Notes: generated by a model not told the origin, from the sequence alone. Shown: positions 9,555 to 20,789, counted from the stretch's first letter. The stretch: 64,000 nucleotides of DNA from Thalassospira lucentensis MCCC 1A00383 = DSM 14000 (GCF_000421265.1 NZ_ATWN01000009.1:164168-228167); one strand, 5' to 3'. Program-made: numbers and translations.

Positions 9555-9756
9555 GATCAAATTCCTGTTTTTGAAAAACTGTTGATCCATCGTCTAGCGC
9601 GGTTGGCGCGTGCCTGCAAGTTACGATCAGTTTTGTCCCCACAACACAGCGCGGGATTAATGCGACAGTTGGTGGTAAACTGTTATTGGAGTTTTTACTT
9701 TCCGGCGTGATACTTAACGTCAGAATTAGACCCTTATGGCTTAAGGAGTATAGGTC

Positions 9757-10098
9757 ATGTCGCAGGATGCAGCTCGCAGCAAAAGCCGTTTCATGATGGG
9801 CATGGAACATGTGCTTCGCGAAATTAATCACGAGATCATTGGCCCGGCAATTCCCGATATGTCGGTTGAAAACGCCGTGCCATTGATGATTACGGTGGCA
9901 CGTTTACGTGCGGAATACCTGAAGTACGCGTTCAAACTCAGTTCGGACCGTACCGACCAGCATCCGACCGAGCAAGAGCTTGCCAAGCTAAAGCATCTTC
10001 GCGAAACCTATCAGGAAATGCTGGCTGCTGCGCGTGAGCTGGAACATTGCATCGACCGTGGTTATATCGATCTGCCGGTTTCGGCGGCAAAATCATAG
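9757..10098 (+). CDS. hypothetical protein, 113 residues
   Basis: Well-defined small gene with AAGGAG 11 bases before its ATG and normal codon use for the window. The product is helical and charged, without signal peptide or membrane segment; FMMGMEHVLREINHEI and AKLKHLRETYQEMLAAAREL suggest a small all-alpha, perhaps coiled-coil, protein. I do not recognise the family. The diguanylate cyclase gene follows 160 bp downstream on the same strand; a weak hairpin (AGACC/GGTCT, 10169-10187) lies between. Confidence 0.7.
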   Translation: MSQDAARSKSRFMMGMEHVLREINHEIIGPAIPDMSVENAVPLMITVARLRAEYLKYAFKLSSDRTDQHPTEQELAKLKHLRETYQEMLAAARELEHCIDRGYIDLPVSAAKS

Positions 10099-10257
10099 TT
10101 GATTATACCTCTCCATAAGAATTATAATGATTTATTCTTCTGTATATGTAATGGCTTGCGCATAAAGACAAAGACCGAAAAACAAGGTCTGCTGGGTTTG
10201 GGACATCACTGAAAATACCAACGTGGGAGTGCGCCGTATTTCGGCGTTACGGGTGTA

Positions 10258-11919
10258 TTGTCAATAAGTCCTGAAGTTACTGCGACGGCGGCATTGTCGC
10301 GCGATAGTCTTATTCTTCTTGAACGATCCAGTCTTAAGGTCGTGCATGCCAACCCGGCTGCGGCAACGTATCTTGAAGATGCCAAGTCCGTTATGCGGGT
10401 GGGAACAGAAATTAAACAGTTCCTTGCCTATCTTGCCAAGAATGGTGAATTCGTCAGTGGCGACGGTGTGGGTGCTGTGCGTGATGCGCTGGCAAGTATT
10501 TCTGCAGGTAAGCAGGCCGATTTGCCCGGATTTCGGTTGTCCGGCAAGACATTCACGTGGCATTGCGCCCAGGGTCCGTCAGATACGACAGCACTTGTTT
10601 TACGCGATTCTGGCAAGGCGCAGGAACTTGCCAAGGCACTGGCCGACCACAAAATATTCATTCAGCACCTGATTGATGTTCTGCCCACGCCAATTTACAT
10701 CAAAAACCTTGATGGGGTGATCAGCCGCTGCAATGGGGCCTTTGCCGCGTTTCTCGAACAAAAACCGGAAGATGTCATCGGGGAAAAGTTCAGCAAAATA
10801 GCCCCGGAAGGCCTCAATAAAACGGTCACCGACCACGAAGCACCGCTTTTAAAGCAAGAAGGTCAGGTGCGTGATGAAATTGCCTTCATGCTTGGCGATC
10901 AGGAACGCGTTGCGTTATTTGCCGCATCAAGTCTTAAGGCACCAAGTGGCGCCATCGCAGGTACTATCGGATCCTTGATTGATGTCAGTTCGCTCAAAAA
11001 GGCCCAGACAGAGGTTGCGGAAGCAACTCAGCGTCTGACAGGACTTCTTGAAAGTGCACCGGTCGGGGTTGCGATCTCAAATCGTGATGACGGTGTTTTC
11101 CGCTTCTTTAATCGTACATTTGAAACCCTGCTTGATATCACAGAGGTTAAAGACCCAACTGATTCCATTTTGCTGTCAGAACGCTATCGCAAGCAGTCGC
11201 TTAAAGATATGGATCTGCTTGGCGAATTGAAAGATGTCGAGTTACGGCTGCGACGCCCTGGCATGTCAGAAGCCCGTTGGTTGAAAACGTCGCTTGAGCC
11301 ATTGACGTTCGAAGGCGAAGAAGCCGTTCTGTGGTGGACAAGTGACATTACCAAGCAAAAGCACGCCGCGCGTGAACTTCAAAACAAAGCCAATAATGAT
11401 GAATTGACCGGTTTGGCGAACCGCGCGCGGTTCATGCAAAAACTTGATCAGTGCGAAGCCGTTTTACGTGGAACAGATACGCCGGCATCGATTTTTATTC
11501 TTGATCTGGATGGGTTCAAGAATCTGAACGACACCAAGGGGCATGCTGCGGGGGATTGGGTACTGGTGGAAACGGCCAAGCGGCTAAAACGTGTCTCGCG
11601 GCGTGCTGATGAAGTCGCACGTCTTGGCGGGGACGAGTTCTGCCTGTTGTTCATCAACAAGGGCACAGAAGACGAAATGACCAAGATGGCAGATGACATC
11701 CTTGCGGAAATGACAAAGCCGTTCATTTGGCAAGAGCATGATTGCGGTATTTCGGCTTCAATCGGCTTTTCTGTATTCGCGGGCGGAAACAGCGATATGA
11801 GTGAACAGCTCCGTCGCGCGGATAAGGCCATGTATGAAGCCAAGAACTCCGGAAAAGCGCAAAGCTGCCTGTATAGCCCAGCCCTTGAACCTGAAATTCA
11901 TCAGGATGATGTCGAGTAG
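10258..11919 (+). CDS. PAS-domain diguanylate cyclase
   Basis: A 553-residue soluble signalling enzyme. Residues ~10-110 look like a divergent PAS domain, followed by PAS at ~130-245 (DVLPTPIYIKNLDGVISRCN) and ~260-375, then a GGDEF domain from ~380. The active motif is G457-G-D-E-F461 (RLGGDEFCLLF), and the inhibitory RxxD site is intact as RRAD five residues before it, so it should make cyclic di-GMP with product feedback. No EAL domain and no membrane helices. The frame's only upstream start is TTG at 10258 with a poor ribosome site; an ATG at codon 46 is the alternative but would cut the first PAS. Confidence 0.87.
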   Translation: MSISPEVTATAALSRDSLILLERSSLKVVHANPAAATYLEDAKSVMRVGTEIKQFLAYLAKNGEFVSGDGVGAVRDALASISAGKQADLPGFRLSGKTFTWHCAQGPSDTTALVLRDSGKAQELAKALADHKIFIQHLIDVLPTPIYIKNLDGVISRCNGAFAAFLEQKPEDVIGEKFSKIAPEGLNKTVTDHEAPLLKQEGQVRDEIAFMLGDQERVALFAASSLKAPSGAIAGTIGSLIDVSSLKKAQTEVAEATQRLTGLLESAPVGVAISNRDDGVFRFFNRTFETLLDITEVKDPTDSILLSERYRKQSLKDMDLLGELKDVELRLRRPGMSEARWLKTSLEPLTFEGEEAVLWWTSDITKQKHAARELQNKANNDELTGLANRARFMQKLDQCEAVLRGTDTPASIFILDLDGFKNLNDTKGHAAGDWVLVETAKRLKRVSRRADEVARLGGDEFCLLFINKGTEDEMTKMADDILAEMTKPFIWQEHDCGISASIGFSVFAGGNSDMSEQLRRADKAMYEAKNSGKAQSCLYSPALEPEIHQDDVE

Positions 11920-11990
11920 GGGCATAGACCTAGGTTTGCAAGTTTCAAGTGTCGTGAGCCATAAACGCACACCTGATCACGTTTGCGCGG

Positions 11991-13715
11991 TTATTTGTTC
12001 AGTGCTGAAAGTAAAGGCTGGATGTATGGGGCGTAAGGTTTCCAGCGCTCGACACTACTACTATAAATTGGTTTTCTGACCTGATTGGCGCTTGCGGTGC
12101 GAACTGAGCGGCGGTTTTCGTGAAAAGTAAGCAACGCCGGATCCCAGTCAAGGTCAAGAAAGTTTGTTAGACGCCGGACCTCGGTTTCAGTATCAGCAAT
12201 CATATCTTCGTAACGGATTTCGATGAAGTTGCTTGCGGGCAACACATTACGCCAATGTGCCATCAGTTGTTCATAGGCGCAGTAGTAACGACCGAGTTCA
12301 GATAGATCATAACTGAAACTCTGTCCCGATACGAAATACTTGCTGAAACAAGACAGGCAGGTGTCGATCGGGTTTCTGCGGCAATGAATAATGCGGGCAT
12401 TGGGCATGGCCATCGTAATTAACCCGGAGAACACAAAGTTTCCTGGCAGTTTATCAATCAGGTAACGGTAGTGGTTTGTCGGTTTGTCAATATATTGCCG
12501 ACTTTCGTTGGTGTAGGATTCAGCAAGGAGAGACAGCCTCTCTTTTGACATTGCCCAATCGATGCTGTCGGCGATATCGGGGAAATCAGGCCCGAAAATT
12601 GTACGTTTTAGTCGGGGGAGGGTGGTGAGTTCATCTGCGCCGAATACCTGTTCATGGGTTGCAAGTATTTGTTCAATCAGTGTTGTTCCTGAACGAGGCA
12701 TGCCAACAATGAAAACTGGGGCTGGTCCGGATTCGTTCTGGTCCTGCAAAGATGCACGCCTTTGTTGTACAATCTTCGGGGAAAAACACGTGCGATAATT
12801 TTCCAGTCTGCGACAGATAGCATTAATATCGTAGGATAACTGATCTCGGCGCAGGCGATTGGCAGGGATCAAATGTTCCATTGCCTGTTTTGGCTGACCG
12901 GAATCGATGAATGCCTTGCCAAGAGCGAAGCCCAAGTCAGTTCGGTCAGGCGCAGAGAGAATGCTCTTTCGGTCTACCAGAAGGCTGGACATTTTCGTAA
13001 TCTCTGGTGCGTTTGGGGTGAACCGGATAATATCGCTCAGAATTAGCCATGCACGGGTATTTTTAGGATTGACCCTTAATACTCGGCGTAATGTGTTTTC
13101 TGCTGTTAGTATATCCCCGTTATCTTTCGCAGCTTCGGCCACCAATAAGGACAGTTCTTCACGTCTCGGTGTATTTTTCTTTCTTGCGGTTTTTCCCGTG
13201 ACTTTCAAGGCCTGCTTGAAATGTGTTGTGGCCAAATCGGGCTGTCCAATAGCACGATAGAATGTACCTGCGGCCTGACGTACATCAATGTTGTTTTCGT
13301 CAGTCTTAAGTGCGTATTCCAACAGCTTTCGCACTTGGTTCACGTGTCCCTCGTCGAACATCGCCAATCCAAGTTTGGCGGCAATGCTGGCATCTTGAGG
13401 GAAGCGCTTGAACGCCACGACCAAAATTTCGCGTTCCTGCTTCTTATTACCTGTGCGCCGCATCATGTCGGCGAGGTCAAGGAAGCAGCTCGGGTGTGCA
13501 TCCGACATGTTGCAGGCGACTTCATAAGCCTTGGCCGCTTCGGCAAGTTTTCCATTCACTTGCAGGATTTTGGCTTCGAGATGCTTCACGCCAGACGTTA
13601 ATACCGAGTACGTCTGTAACTCGAGTAAAGCGTTCTTTGCCGCAGCCAGGTTTCCTGTGTTGAATTGCCTAAAGGCCGTGGCCAAAAGATTTTTCTTCCG
13701 TGCGGTGTCGCTCAT
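11991..13715 (-). CDS. TPR-repeat sulfotransferase family protein
   Basis: A 574-residue paralogue of the gene at 1694 and of the next gene upstream. TPR-like repeats fill residues ~1-300 (for example ALLELQTYSVLTSGVKHLEA, AAKAYEVACNMSDAHPS). The sulfotransferase domain follows with IVGMPRSGTTLIEQILATHE near residue 340 and HCRRNPIDTCLSCFSKYF near 440, the two PAPS-binding elements. It ends QVRKPIYSSSVERWKPYAPYI, the same C-terminal signature as its neighbour. AAGGCGG precedes the ATG. It starts 102 bp downstream of the 13818-15572 gene and probably shares its transcript. Confidence 0.86.
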   Translation of the reverse strand: MSDTARKKNLLATAFRQFNTGNLAAAKNALLELQTYSVLTSGVKHLEAKILQVNGKLAEAAKAYEVACNMSDAHPSCFLDLADMMRRTGNKKQEREILVVAFKRFPQDASIAAKLGLAMFDEGHVNQVRKLLEYALKTDENNIDVRQAAGTFYRAIGQPDLATTHFKQALKVTGKTARKKNTPRREELSLLVAEAAKDNGDILTAENTLRRVLRVNPKNTRAWLILSDIIRFTPNAPEITKMSSLLVDRKSILSAPDRTDLGFALGKAFIDSGQPKQAMEHLIPANRLRRDQLSYDINAICRRLENYRTCFSPKIVQQRRASLQDQNESGPAPVFIVGMPRSGTTLIEQILATHEQVFGADELTTLPRLKRTIFGPDFPDIADSIDWAMSKERLSLLAESYTNESRQYIDKPTNHYRYLIDKLPGNFVFSGLITMAMPNARIIHCRRNPIDTCLSCFSKYFVSGQSFSYDLSELGRYYCAYEQLMAHWRNVLPASNFIEIRYEDMIADTETEVRRLTNFLDLDWDPALLTFHENRRSVRTASANQVRKPIYSSSVERWKPYAPYIQPLLSALNK

Positions 13716-13817
13716 GTTTAGCCGCCTTGTCCGTTATCCAAGTTACCCAATGCTGCGGAAGTTCTTCATTTTGTAGTGGCGCAGTACTGCAGGGGATAAA
13801 GAAAGCTTAGTATGCGG

Positions 13818-15572
13818 CTAACCGTCCTCGCTCAGAATGTCCAACATTGGTCGTATATAGGGTTCAAATGGACGCCAACGTTCCACACTGCTTTTGTATA
13901 TCGGTTTGCGGACCTGAGACATGCTGGCTGTGCTTACTGTTCGCTTTTGCTTGTAAAAGTCGAGCACCTTCGAATCCCAAGGCATGCCAAGGAAATCGAG
14001 CAGTTTACGTGCTTGCCCCTCTGTGTCGGCGATCATGTCTTCATACCGACTTTCAATCAGGGACGAGGGGGGGACATGTGCGTGCCAATATTTCATCTGT
14101 TCTTCATAGGCGTTATAGAACTCGGCCAATTCTTTTTGGTCATATGAATAGTTAACCGGGGAGCTGAACCGCATGGAGTAGCAAGACAAGCAGGTGTCGA
14201 TCTTGTTTCTCCGACAATGAATGATTTGCGCCTCAGGAATAGCTTGCAAGATCATGCCTATCATATCGAAGTTTCCCAGCATCTTGTCGACAACAAGAAA
14301 TTGATCCTTTTCAAGGTCGTGGTCAGGATGAAGGTCACAAACAACGCGTGCAATCTCATCTAGATAGGCCTTGCGGAGCTGACTTATTGTTTCAGGGGCA
14401 TGCGCGAGAGCTCGATGTTCCGGGCGGCTTGGAAAATCTTTGCCGAGAAGCCTTTTTTTTATCACGGGTAAGGCGATCAGTTCTCCTGCGCCGATAATCT
14501 GAGGATGAGACGCAATAATTTGTTCGGTTAGGGTGGATCCACTACGTGGCATTCCGACAATAAAAGTCGGTCGTAAATTTAACTTGTTCGATTTGCGTTG
14601 TTTCTCGATATTTATGAAGGTCTTGGGGGGAAAGAAATCGGGTGTGTGCCGAATACGGTCACAGACAGCAAAAGAATCATAGTCCAGTTTAGAACGAACA
14701 ATTCTGTTTCCTGCATCTAGGTGGGTCATAGACCTTTTGGGATCTTTCGCATTGTCCCAAGCCCGGCCCAGTGCGAAATGAAGATCACGTAGTGCATCCT
14801 CGTCCCCCGAATTTTGTGCATTTTGAACGCAGATTTCCATCTGTTCTAGTTGTTCAGGGCTACATTTTATAAGTTTCGCAAGCATGGGCCACGCTCTATG
14901 GCTTCCTGGAGTCTTCGCCAAAATTTCTTCAAGCATTCGGCGTGCGACTTCTGTCTTGCCTGCGTGGATTAGAGCACTGGCTTTATTAAGTTCTATATTT
15001 TCGATGTCACGCCCAGTGGCCATTTGCAGTGGCGATTTGGTTATAAGTGCTAGGCTCTTGTCAAAACATTCGAGTGCGGTTTCGGCGTGGTTATTTTGTA
15101 CTCGACTGCAGCCCAAGTGGTTCCAGCAAATCCAGTCATCGGGATGAAGTTTCAAACAATGTTCAAACATCTGAAGTGCTTGGTGGTTCTGGTCGTTTTC
15201 CGAGAGTAGCACTCCCAGTTCGCGCGCTATCACTGCAGTTTTAGGCCACTTCTTAATGCCAACTGATAGAACTTCCTGAGCATTAAGCCGCTGACCGCCC
15301 CGTTTGAGAAAGTCGGCAAAGCCAAGGAAGCATTCCGGCGCTGTTTCGGGGAGGCTGCAGGCCGCTTCATAGTGTTTGGCTGCTTCCTGTGCATTGCCAC
15401 TATCACTTAGAAAACCAGCATAGATCAAATGGGCCGGCGCATATTGCGGGGCGCTGCGCAGTATTTCTTGACATTGATTGACTGCATTCTGGCGGTCGCC
15501 CTTTTTCCATTGGTCCTTGATCTTTTCAAGTTGCTTGTCGTGAAATTTCCCCGACAAATGCTGTGCTGCCAT
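13818..15572 (-). CDS. TPR-repeat sulfotransferase family protein
   Basis: 584 residues, same architecture as the downstream paralogue: N-terminal TPR array (AAKHYEAACSLPETAPECFL; ALQMFEHCLKLHPDDWICWN) and a C-terminal sulfotransferase with IVGMPRSGSTLTEQIIASHP near residue 340 and HCRRNKIDTCLSCYSMRF near 455. CAGGAGAG lies 9 bases before the ATG. The two minus-strand copies resemble each other more than the copy at 1694, consistent with tandem duplication. GC appears a little lower than in the glnA side, which may hint at separate origin. Acceptor unknown. Confidence 0.86.
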   Translation of the reverse strand: MAAQHLSGKFHDKQLEKIKDQWKKGDRQNAVNQCQEILRSAPQYAPAHLIYAGFLSDSGNAQEAAKHYEAACSLPETAPECFLGFADFLKRGGQRLNAQEVLSVGIKKWPKTAVIARELGVLLSENDQNHQALQMFEHCLKLHPDDWICWNHLGCSRVQNNHAETALECFDKSLALITKSPLQMATGRDIENIELNKASALIHAGKTEVARRMLEEILAKTPGSHRAWPMLAKLIKCSPEQLEQMEICVQNAQNSGDEDALRDLHFALGRAWDNAKDPKRSMTHLDAGNRIVRSKLDYDSFAVCDRIRHTPDFFPPKTFINIEKQRKSNKLNLRPTFIVGMPRSGSTLTEQIIASHPQIIGAGELIALPVIKKRLLGKDFPSRPEHRALAHAPETISQLRKAYLDEIARVVCDLHPDHDLEKDQFLVVDKMLGNFDMIGMILQAIPEAQIIHCRRNKIDTCLSCYSMRFSSPVNYSYDQKELAEFYNAYEEQMKYWHAHVPPSSLIESRYEDMIADTEGQARKLLDFLGMPWDSKVLDFYKQKRTVSTASMSQVRKPIYKSSVERWRPFEPYIRPMLDILSEDG

Positions 15573-15716
15573 GCAGACGCTCTCCTGAGAGTGTTTGGTG
15601 CATTAGGGACGAAGCTATCAGTTGCAGATGACTTGTCTGTATAGTCTATTTAATAACTATACTAAAGGTGGGTCAAACACTATTCGGAAGGCTGTTTTTT
15701 TGTTTTAGCCGAAAAG

Positions 15717-15747
15717 AAAAACGCCCGGTCGTGATGACCGGGCGTTT
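15717..15747 (-). terminator. terminator of glnB-glnA
   Basis: ACGCCCGGTC and GACCGGGCGT form a perfect 10-bp stem with a GTGAT loop. On the minus strand it is followed by a T-rich run, just after the glnA stop. Confidence 0.9.
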
Positions 15748-15778
15748 CGCTTTGGCGTCGTCCTTTCGGGTGAAAGGA

Positions 15779-17188
15779 TTATGCGCTGTAGTACATGTCA
15801 AATTCGACCGGGTGCGGTGACTGTTCGAAGCGAATGACTTCTTCCATTTTCAGACCGATGTATGCATCGATCAGGTCGTCGGTCATCACGTCGCCTTTTT
15901 TAAGGAACTCGCGGTCTGCATCGAGGCTGGTAAGTGCTTCGCGCAGCGAACCACAAACGGTCGGAACGTCTTTGAGCTCTTCCGGCGGAAGGTCATAGAG
16001 GTTTTTGTCCATGGCATCGCCCGGGTGGATCTTGTTCTGGATGCCGTCAAGACCAGCCATCAGCATTGCGGTAAATGCAAGGTACGGGTTTGCCAGGGCA
16101 TCCGGGAAACGAATCTCAACACGCTTGCCTTTCGGCGAAGCAGTGTACGGGATACGGCAGGAAGCCGAACGGTTACGGGCCGAATATGCCAGCAGTACCG
16201 GTGCTTCAAAGCCCGGGACCAAACGTTTGTAGGAGTTGGTCGTCGGGTTGGTGAAAGCATTCAGTGCTTTGGCGTGCTTGATGATACCGCCGATGTAGTA
16301 AAGTGCGGTGTCAGAAAGATCGGCATAGCCGTTGCCAGCAAACAGTGGTTTGCCTTCGTGCCAGATCGACTGGTGCACGTGCATGCCAGAACCGTTGTCA
16401 CCAAAGACAGGCTTCGGCATGAAGGTTGCGGTTTTGCCATACTGGTGTGCAACCATCTGGATGCAATATTTATAGATCTGGATCGCGTCGGCATGGTCGA
16501 TCAGGGTGCCAAAGGCAATGCCCAGCTCGTGCTGCGACGGTGCAACTTCATGGTGGTGCTTTTCGCAACGCACGCCCATTTCGTTGATGTAGTTCACCAT
16601 TTCGGCACGAATGTCGTTTGCCGAGTCAACTGGTGGAACCGGGAAGTAACCGCCCTTCGGACCCGGACGGTGGCCACGGTTGCCGCCTTCAAATTCGGTG
16701 CCGGTGTTGTACGGACCTTCTTCGGAATCAAGCGCGTAAGCCATGCTGTCCTGGCTGGTGGTCCAGCGGACGTCATCAAACAGGAAGAATTCTGGTTCTG
16801 CACCAAAGTATGCGGTGTCACCGATGCCAGCCGACTGCATGTAAGCAAGTGCGCGTTTCGCGGTCGAACGCGGGCAACGCTCGTAACCCTGGCCGGTGGC
16901 CGGTTCGATAACGTCGCAGAACAGGATCAGACAAGGCTGTGCGGTGAACGGATCAACAACAGCCGATGCCGGGTCCGGCATCAGAATCATGTCGGATTCG
17001 TTGATGTCTTTCCAACCGGCGATCGACGAACCGTCGAACATGATGCCGTCAACAAAGACGTCTTCGTCGATCGTGCAGATATCCTGCGCAGTATGCTGCC
17101 ATTTACCTTTGGAATCGGTAAAGCGCAGATCGACAAACTGGATGCCTTTTTCTTTGATCAGATTAAGTACAGAAGCGGCGTCAGACAT
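15779..17188 (-). CDS. glnA: glutamine synthetase, type I
   Basis: Makes glutamine from glutamate, ammonia and ATP; central step of nitrogen assimilation in the cytoplasm, dodecameric enzyme. 469 residues, the normal GSI length. Recognisable are [18 protein letters not shown], the ATP-site [18 protein letters not shown], and the adenylylation loop [11 protein letters not shown] with Y398 as the site modified by GlnE. AAAGGG lies 8 bases before the ATG. It follows glnB by 62 bp on the same strand, the usual alphaproteobacterial glnBA order, so GlnB and the synthetase can be expressed together under nitrogen control. Confidence 0.97.
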   Translation of the reverse strand: MSDAASVLNLIKEKGIQFVDLRFTDSKGKWQHTAQDICTIDEDVFVDGIMFDGSSIAGWKDINESDMILMPDPASAVVDPFTAQPCLILFCDVIEPATGQGYERCPRSTAKRALAYMQSAGIGDTAYFGAEPEFFLFDDVRWTTSQDSMAYALDSEEGPYNTGTEFEGGNRGHRPGPKGGYFPVPPVDSANDIRAEMVNYINEMGVRCEKHHHEVAPSQHELGIAFGTLIDHADAIQIYKYCIQMVAHQYGKTATFMPKPVFGDNGSGMHVHQSIWHEGKPLFAGNGYADLSDTALYYIGGIIKHAKALNAFTNPTTNSYKRLVPGFEAPVLLAYSARNRSASCRIPYTASPKGKRVEIRFPDALANPYLAFTAMLMAGLDGIQNKIHPGDAMDKNLYDLPPEELKDVPTVCGSLREALTSLDADREFLKKGDVMTDDLIDAYIGLKMEEVIRFEQSPHPVEFDMYYSA

Positions 17189-17250
17189 GATGCAACCCTT
17201 TAAAACTCAAAATTAGTTACCGTACGGTGTTCAATAACAGACAAGACCGA

Positions 17251-18169
<919 letters not shown>

Positions 18170-19342
18170 ATGACCGAATTTGTCGGTAATCCTCTTTTTG
18201 CTTCGGGCGGCATCACGATTTTTGAAGTGATGAACGAACTGGCTCAGAAACATCAGGCCATCAATCTGGGGCAGGGTGCACCCGATACCGATGGCCCGGC
18301 CGATATCCGCAAAGCCGCCGCCCGCGCGACCATGGAATTGTCCAATCAGTATCCGCCACTTGCCGGGGTGCCGGAACTTTTGCAGGCGGTTGCCGATCAC
18401 AACAAGCGTTTCTATGACATTGATGTTGATCCCAAAACCGAAGTCCTCGTTGCCGTCGGCGCGACCGAAGGGCTGGCCGATGTGATCCTTGGTCTTGTCG
18501 CTCCGGGCGATGAAGTCATCCTGATTGAGCCGCTGTATGACAGCTACCTTCCAATTGTGAAGCTGGCCGGTGGTATCCCAAAACTGGTCCGCGTCACCCC
18601 GCCGCACTGGGATTTGCCGCGCGACGAATTGGCCGCAGCCTTTTCTGAAAAAACAAAACTGATCCTGATCAACTCGCCACAAAACCCGTGTTCAAAGGTC
18701 TATGGCGACGATGAACTGCAATTTATCGCTGATTTGTGCATCAAACATGATGTGATCGCCCTGTGTGACGAGGTTTATGAGCATCTTGTCTTTGATGGTC
18801 GCAAACACAAACCTTTGATGACCTTCCCGGGGATGCATGACCGCACCGTGCGGATTGGATCAGCAGGTAAGACATTTTCGCTGACGGGCTGGAAAATCGG
18901 CTATGTCACGGCCTGTGCACGGTTGATGGAGCCGATCAAAAAGGCCCACCAGTTCCTTGTTTTTACCGTGCCACCGGGATTGCAGCATGGGGTGGCTTAT
19001 GGCCTGAACAAGGACGACGCATACTTTGAAAACTTCACCGCAGAAATGCAGGCAAAGCGTGATTTCCTGATGAAGGGGCTCAAGGAAGTCGGGTTTGATG
19101 TGCTTGATTCCCAAGGCACCTATTTCATCACCTGTGATTTCCGCCCGCTTGGCTATGATTGTGATGATGTCGAGTTTTGCCAGATCATGATCAAGGAAGC
19201 CGGCGTTGTCGCCATTCCTGTGTCGGCCTTCTATCAGGGCGAAGACGGTGGCGTGCGTAATTTCGTACGGTTCTGTTTTTGCAAGGAAGAAGCCAAAATG
19301 GCGGACGCCATCGAGCGGATGAAAAAGGCCTTTGCCAAGTAA
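18170..19342 (+). CDS. class I/II pyridoxal-phosphate aminotransferase
   Basis: A 390-residue fold-type I aminotransferase. The PLP lysine sits in GSAGKTFSLTGWKIGY, preceded by the NSPQNPCSKVY loop and CDEVYEHLVFD; a C-terminal RFCFCKEE arginine would bind the substrate carboxylate. It belongs to the subgroup that includes methionine/kynurenine aminotransferases and DapC-like enzymes (GQGAPDTDGPADIRKAA N-terminus), so the amino-group donor cannot be fixed by sight. AAGGA lies just before the ATG. A strong terminator follows. Confidence 0.88.
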   Translation: MTEFVGNPLFASGGITIFEVMNELAQKHQAINLGQGAPDTDGPADIRKAAARATMELSNQYPPLAGVPELLQAVADHNKRFYDIDVDPKTEVLVAVGATEGLADVILGLVAPGDEVILIEPLYDSYLPIVKLAGGIPKLVRVTPPHWDLPRDELAAAFSEKTKLILINSPQNPCSKVYGDDELQFIADLCIKHDVIALCDEVYEHLVFDGRKHKPLMTFPGMHDRTVRIGSAGKTFSLTGWKIGYVTACARLMEPIKKAHQFLVFTVPPGLQHGVAYGLNKDDAYFENFTAEMQAKRDFLMKGLKEVGFDVLDSQGTYFITCDFRPLGYDCDDVEFCQIMIKEAGVVAIPVSAFYQGEDGGVRNFVRFCFCKEEAKMADAIERMKKAFAK

Positions 19343-19383
19343 ACGCCAAAACCGCCTTGAAGATCAAAAGCGATATAAAAAAA

Positions 19384-19418
19384 CAGGCCAGCAGGGGGAA
19401 TGCTGGCCTGTTTTTTTT
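19384..19418 (+). terminator. rho-independent terminator
   Basis: ACAGGCCAGCA and TGCTGGCCTGT form an 11-bp stem followed by TTTTTTTT, right after the aminotransferase gene. The A-run on the other side may let it also serve the convergent rhodanese gene. Confidence 0.92.
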
Positions 19419-19438
19419 AAGTGTTCTCTGACACCAGA

Positions 19439-19789
19439 TTACGCCGTGTTTTCAAGCACACCTTGCCCCTGTAAAGGAAGGCCTGCGTCAAGCCAGTCCT
19501 GTTTGCCGTCGTGATAGTCGCGGACATCCTGATATCCAAGTTTGGTCAGGGCCGTTTGTGCAATACCGGAGTTTTTGCACGGACCGCTGGCGCAATAGAC
19601 CACAATGGGCGCTGACAAATCGGGCAGGATTTGTTTGATGTTTTCATCAATCGCGTCATGGGGAATATTAATCGCACCGGGCAGGTGGGCATCGATATAA
19701 TACCGTGCCGGAAGGGCTTCGATCAAAACCGGGGCCTGTGCGCCGCCGAGTGCAGATTGCAGTTCACTACGGGTTATTTTTGCAGTCAT
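19439..19789 (-). CDS. rhodanese-like domain protein
   Basis: A single-domain sulfurtransferase of 116 residues when started at the ATG at 19789 (GGAGA 11 bases upstream). The active loop is C66-A-S-G-P-C71 in VVYCASGPCKNSGIAQTAL; C66 is in the catalytic position that carries persulfide. DAHLPGAINIPHD is the usual CH2A motif. No signal peptide. It is divergent from a LysR regulator at 19917, which suggests that the regulator controls it. Physiological sulfur donor unknown. Confidence 0.85.
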   Translation of the reverse strand: MTAKITRSELQSALGGAQAPVLIEALPARYYIDAHLPGAINIPHDAIDENIKQILPDLSAPIVVYCASGPCKNSGIAQTALTKLGYQDVRDYHDGKQDWLDAGLPLQGQGVLENTA

Positions 19790-19916
19790 TTTCCAATCTC
19801 CATCTGGAATTCTGTTGGCTGATGGGATCAGTATCGATGTGCGTATGTGCAAAGTAAATTTGCGATATTTCACATAGTGTGTGCAATAATACGAACATCA
19901 ACTGAGGTGGGCAGAA

Positions 19917-20789
19917 ATGGCAGACATGCTTGAGTGGGATGACCTGAAACTGGTGCTGGCCGTTGCCAGAGCACGCAGTATAACGCAGGCCGCAAAACAA
20001 ACTGGTTTGCATCACTCGACACTGTTTCGTCGGATGGCAGATATCGAAACACGCCTTGGTGCCAAGCTGTTTGAGCGCCAGCAGGGTGATTATCAGCCAA
20101 CCTCATCAGGGCTGGCTGCGGTTGAAACGGCCGAAATACTCGAAGATGAAATGGCGGTCCTTGCCCGCAAACTTGCAGGGAAAGACATCCGCCCATCCGG
20201 TGTCGTGCGTCTAACCACCACCGATACATTGCTCCATGGTGTGTTGGCGACCGATCTTGCCGCATTTTGCGAGGCTTACGGCGAAATTACCCTGCATGTT
20301 ACGACCGATAATCGGTTCTATGACCTCAACCGTCATGATGCGGATGTTGCCATCCGACCGATCAATCAGCCCAACGAAAATCTGTTTGGGCGTCAAATCG
20401 GGTCGATCAGATCGGTCATCTGCGGATCGGATCAGTATCCCGATCCAATGGCAGGTCCGTGGATCACATGTGATGAAACACTGGCCCACATCGCAGCAGC
20501 TCGCTGGCGCGATCAGAATTTTGCAGATCAGCGCGTCGCACTTCGCAGCAACTCACTTTTGAATGTTGCACGGTTGGTTGATGGCGGCGGCGGGCTTGCG
20601 GTGTTGCCGGTTTTTCTGGCCAAGGCATTTGGCAATATTCGGATACTAACCGATCCGATTGACGGACTTGATAACGATTTATGGATGTTGATTCATCGTG
20701 ATTTGCAAACAGTGCCGCGCATTCGGGCCTTTAATGATTTCATGTTCCCGCGGTTAAAGGCACACAATGCCGTTTTCGTCGGGCAATAG
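19917..20789 (+). CDS. LysR-family transcriptional regulator
   Basis: 290 residues with an N-terminal winged helix (LKLVLAVARARSITQAAKQT ... TLFRRMADIETRLGAKLFER) and a C-terminal effector domain ending GGGGLAVLPVFLAKAFGN. GAGGTG precedes the ATG. The 127-bp space to the divergent rhodanese gene would hold both promoters and the LysR boxes. The ligand is not evident. Confidence 0.87.
   Translation: MADMLEWDDLKLVLAVARARSITQAAKQTGLHHSTLFRRMADIETRLGAKLFERQQGDYQPTSSGLAAVETAEILEDEMAVLARKLAGKDIRPSGVVRLTTTDTLLHGVLATDLAAFCEAYGEITLHVTTDNRFYDLNRHDADVAIRPINQPNENLFGRQIGSIRSVICGSDQYPDPMAGPWITCDETLAHIAAARWRDQNFADQRVALRSNSLLNVARLVDGGGGLAVLPVFLAKAFGNIRILTDPIDGLDNDLWMLIHRDLQTVPRIRAFNDFMFPRLKAHNAVFVGQ

Noticed and set aside
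16025..17203. Long open frame (392 codons) on the plus strand opposite glnA
   Set aside because: It is the complement of a strongly conserved gene and shows no family motif; the opposite frame stays open because of codon bias in glnA.
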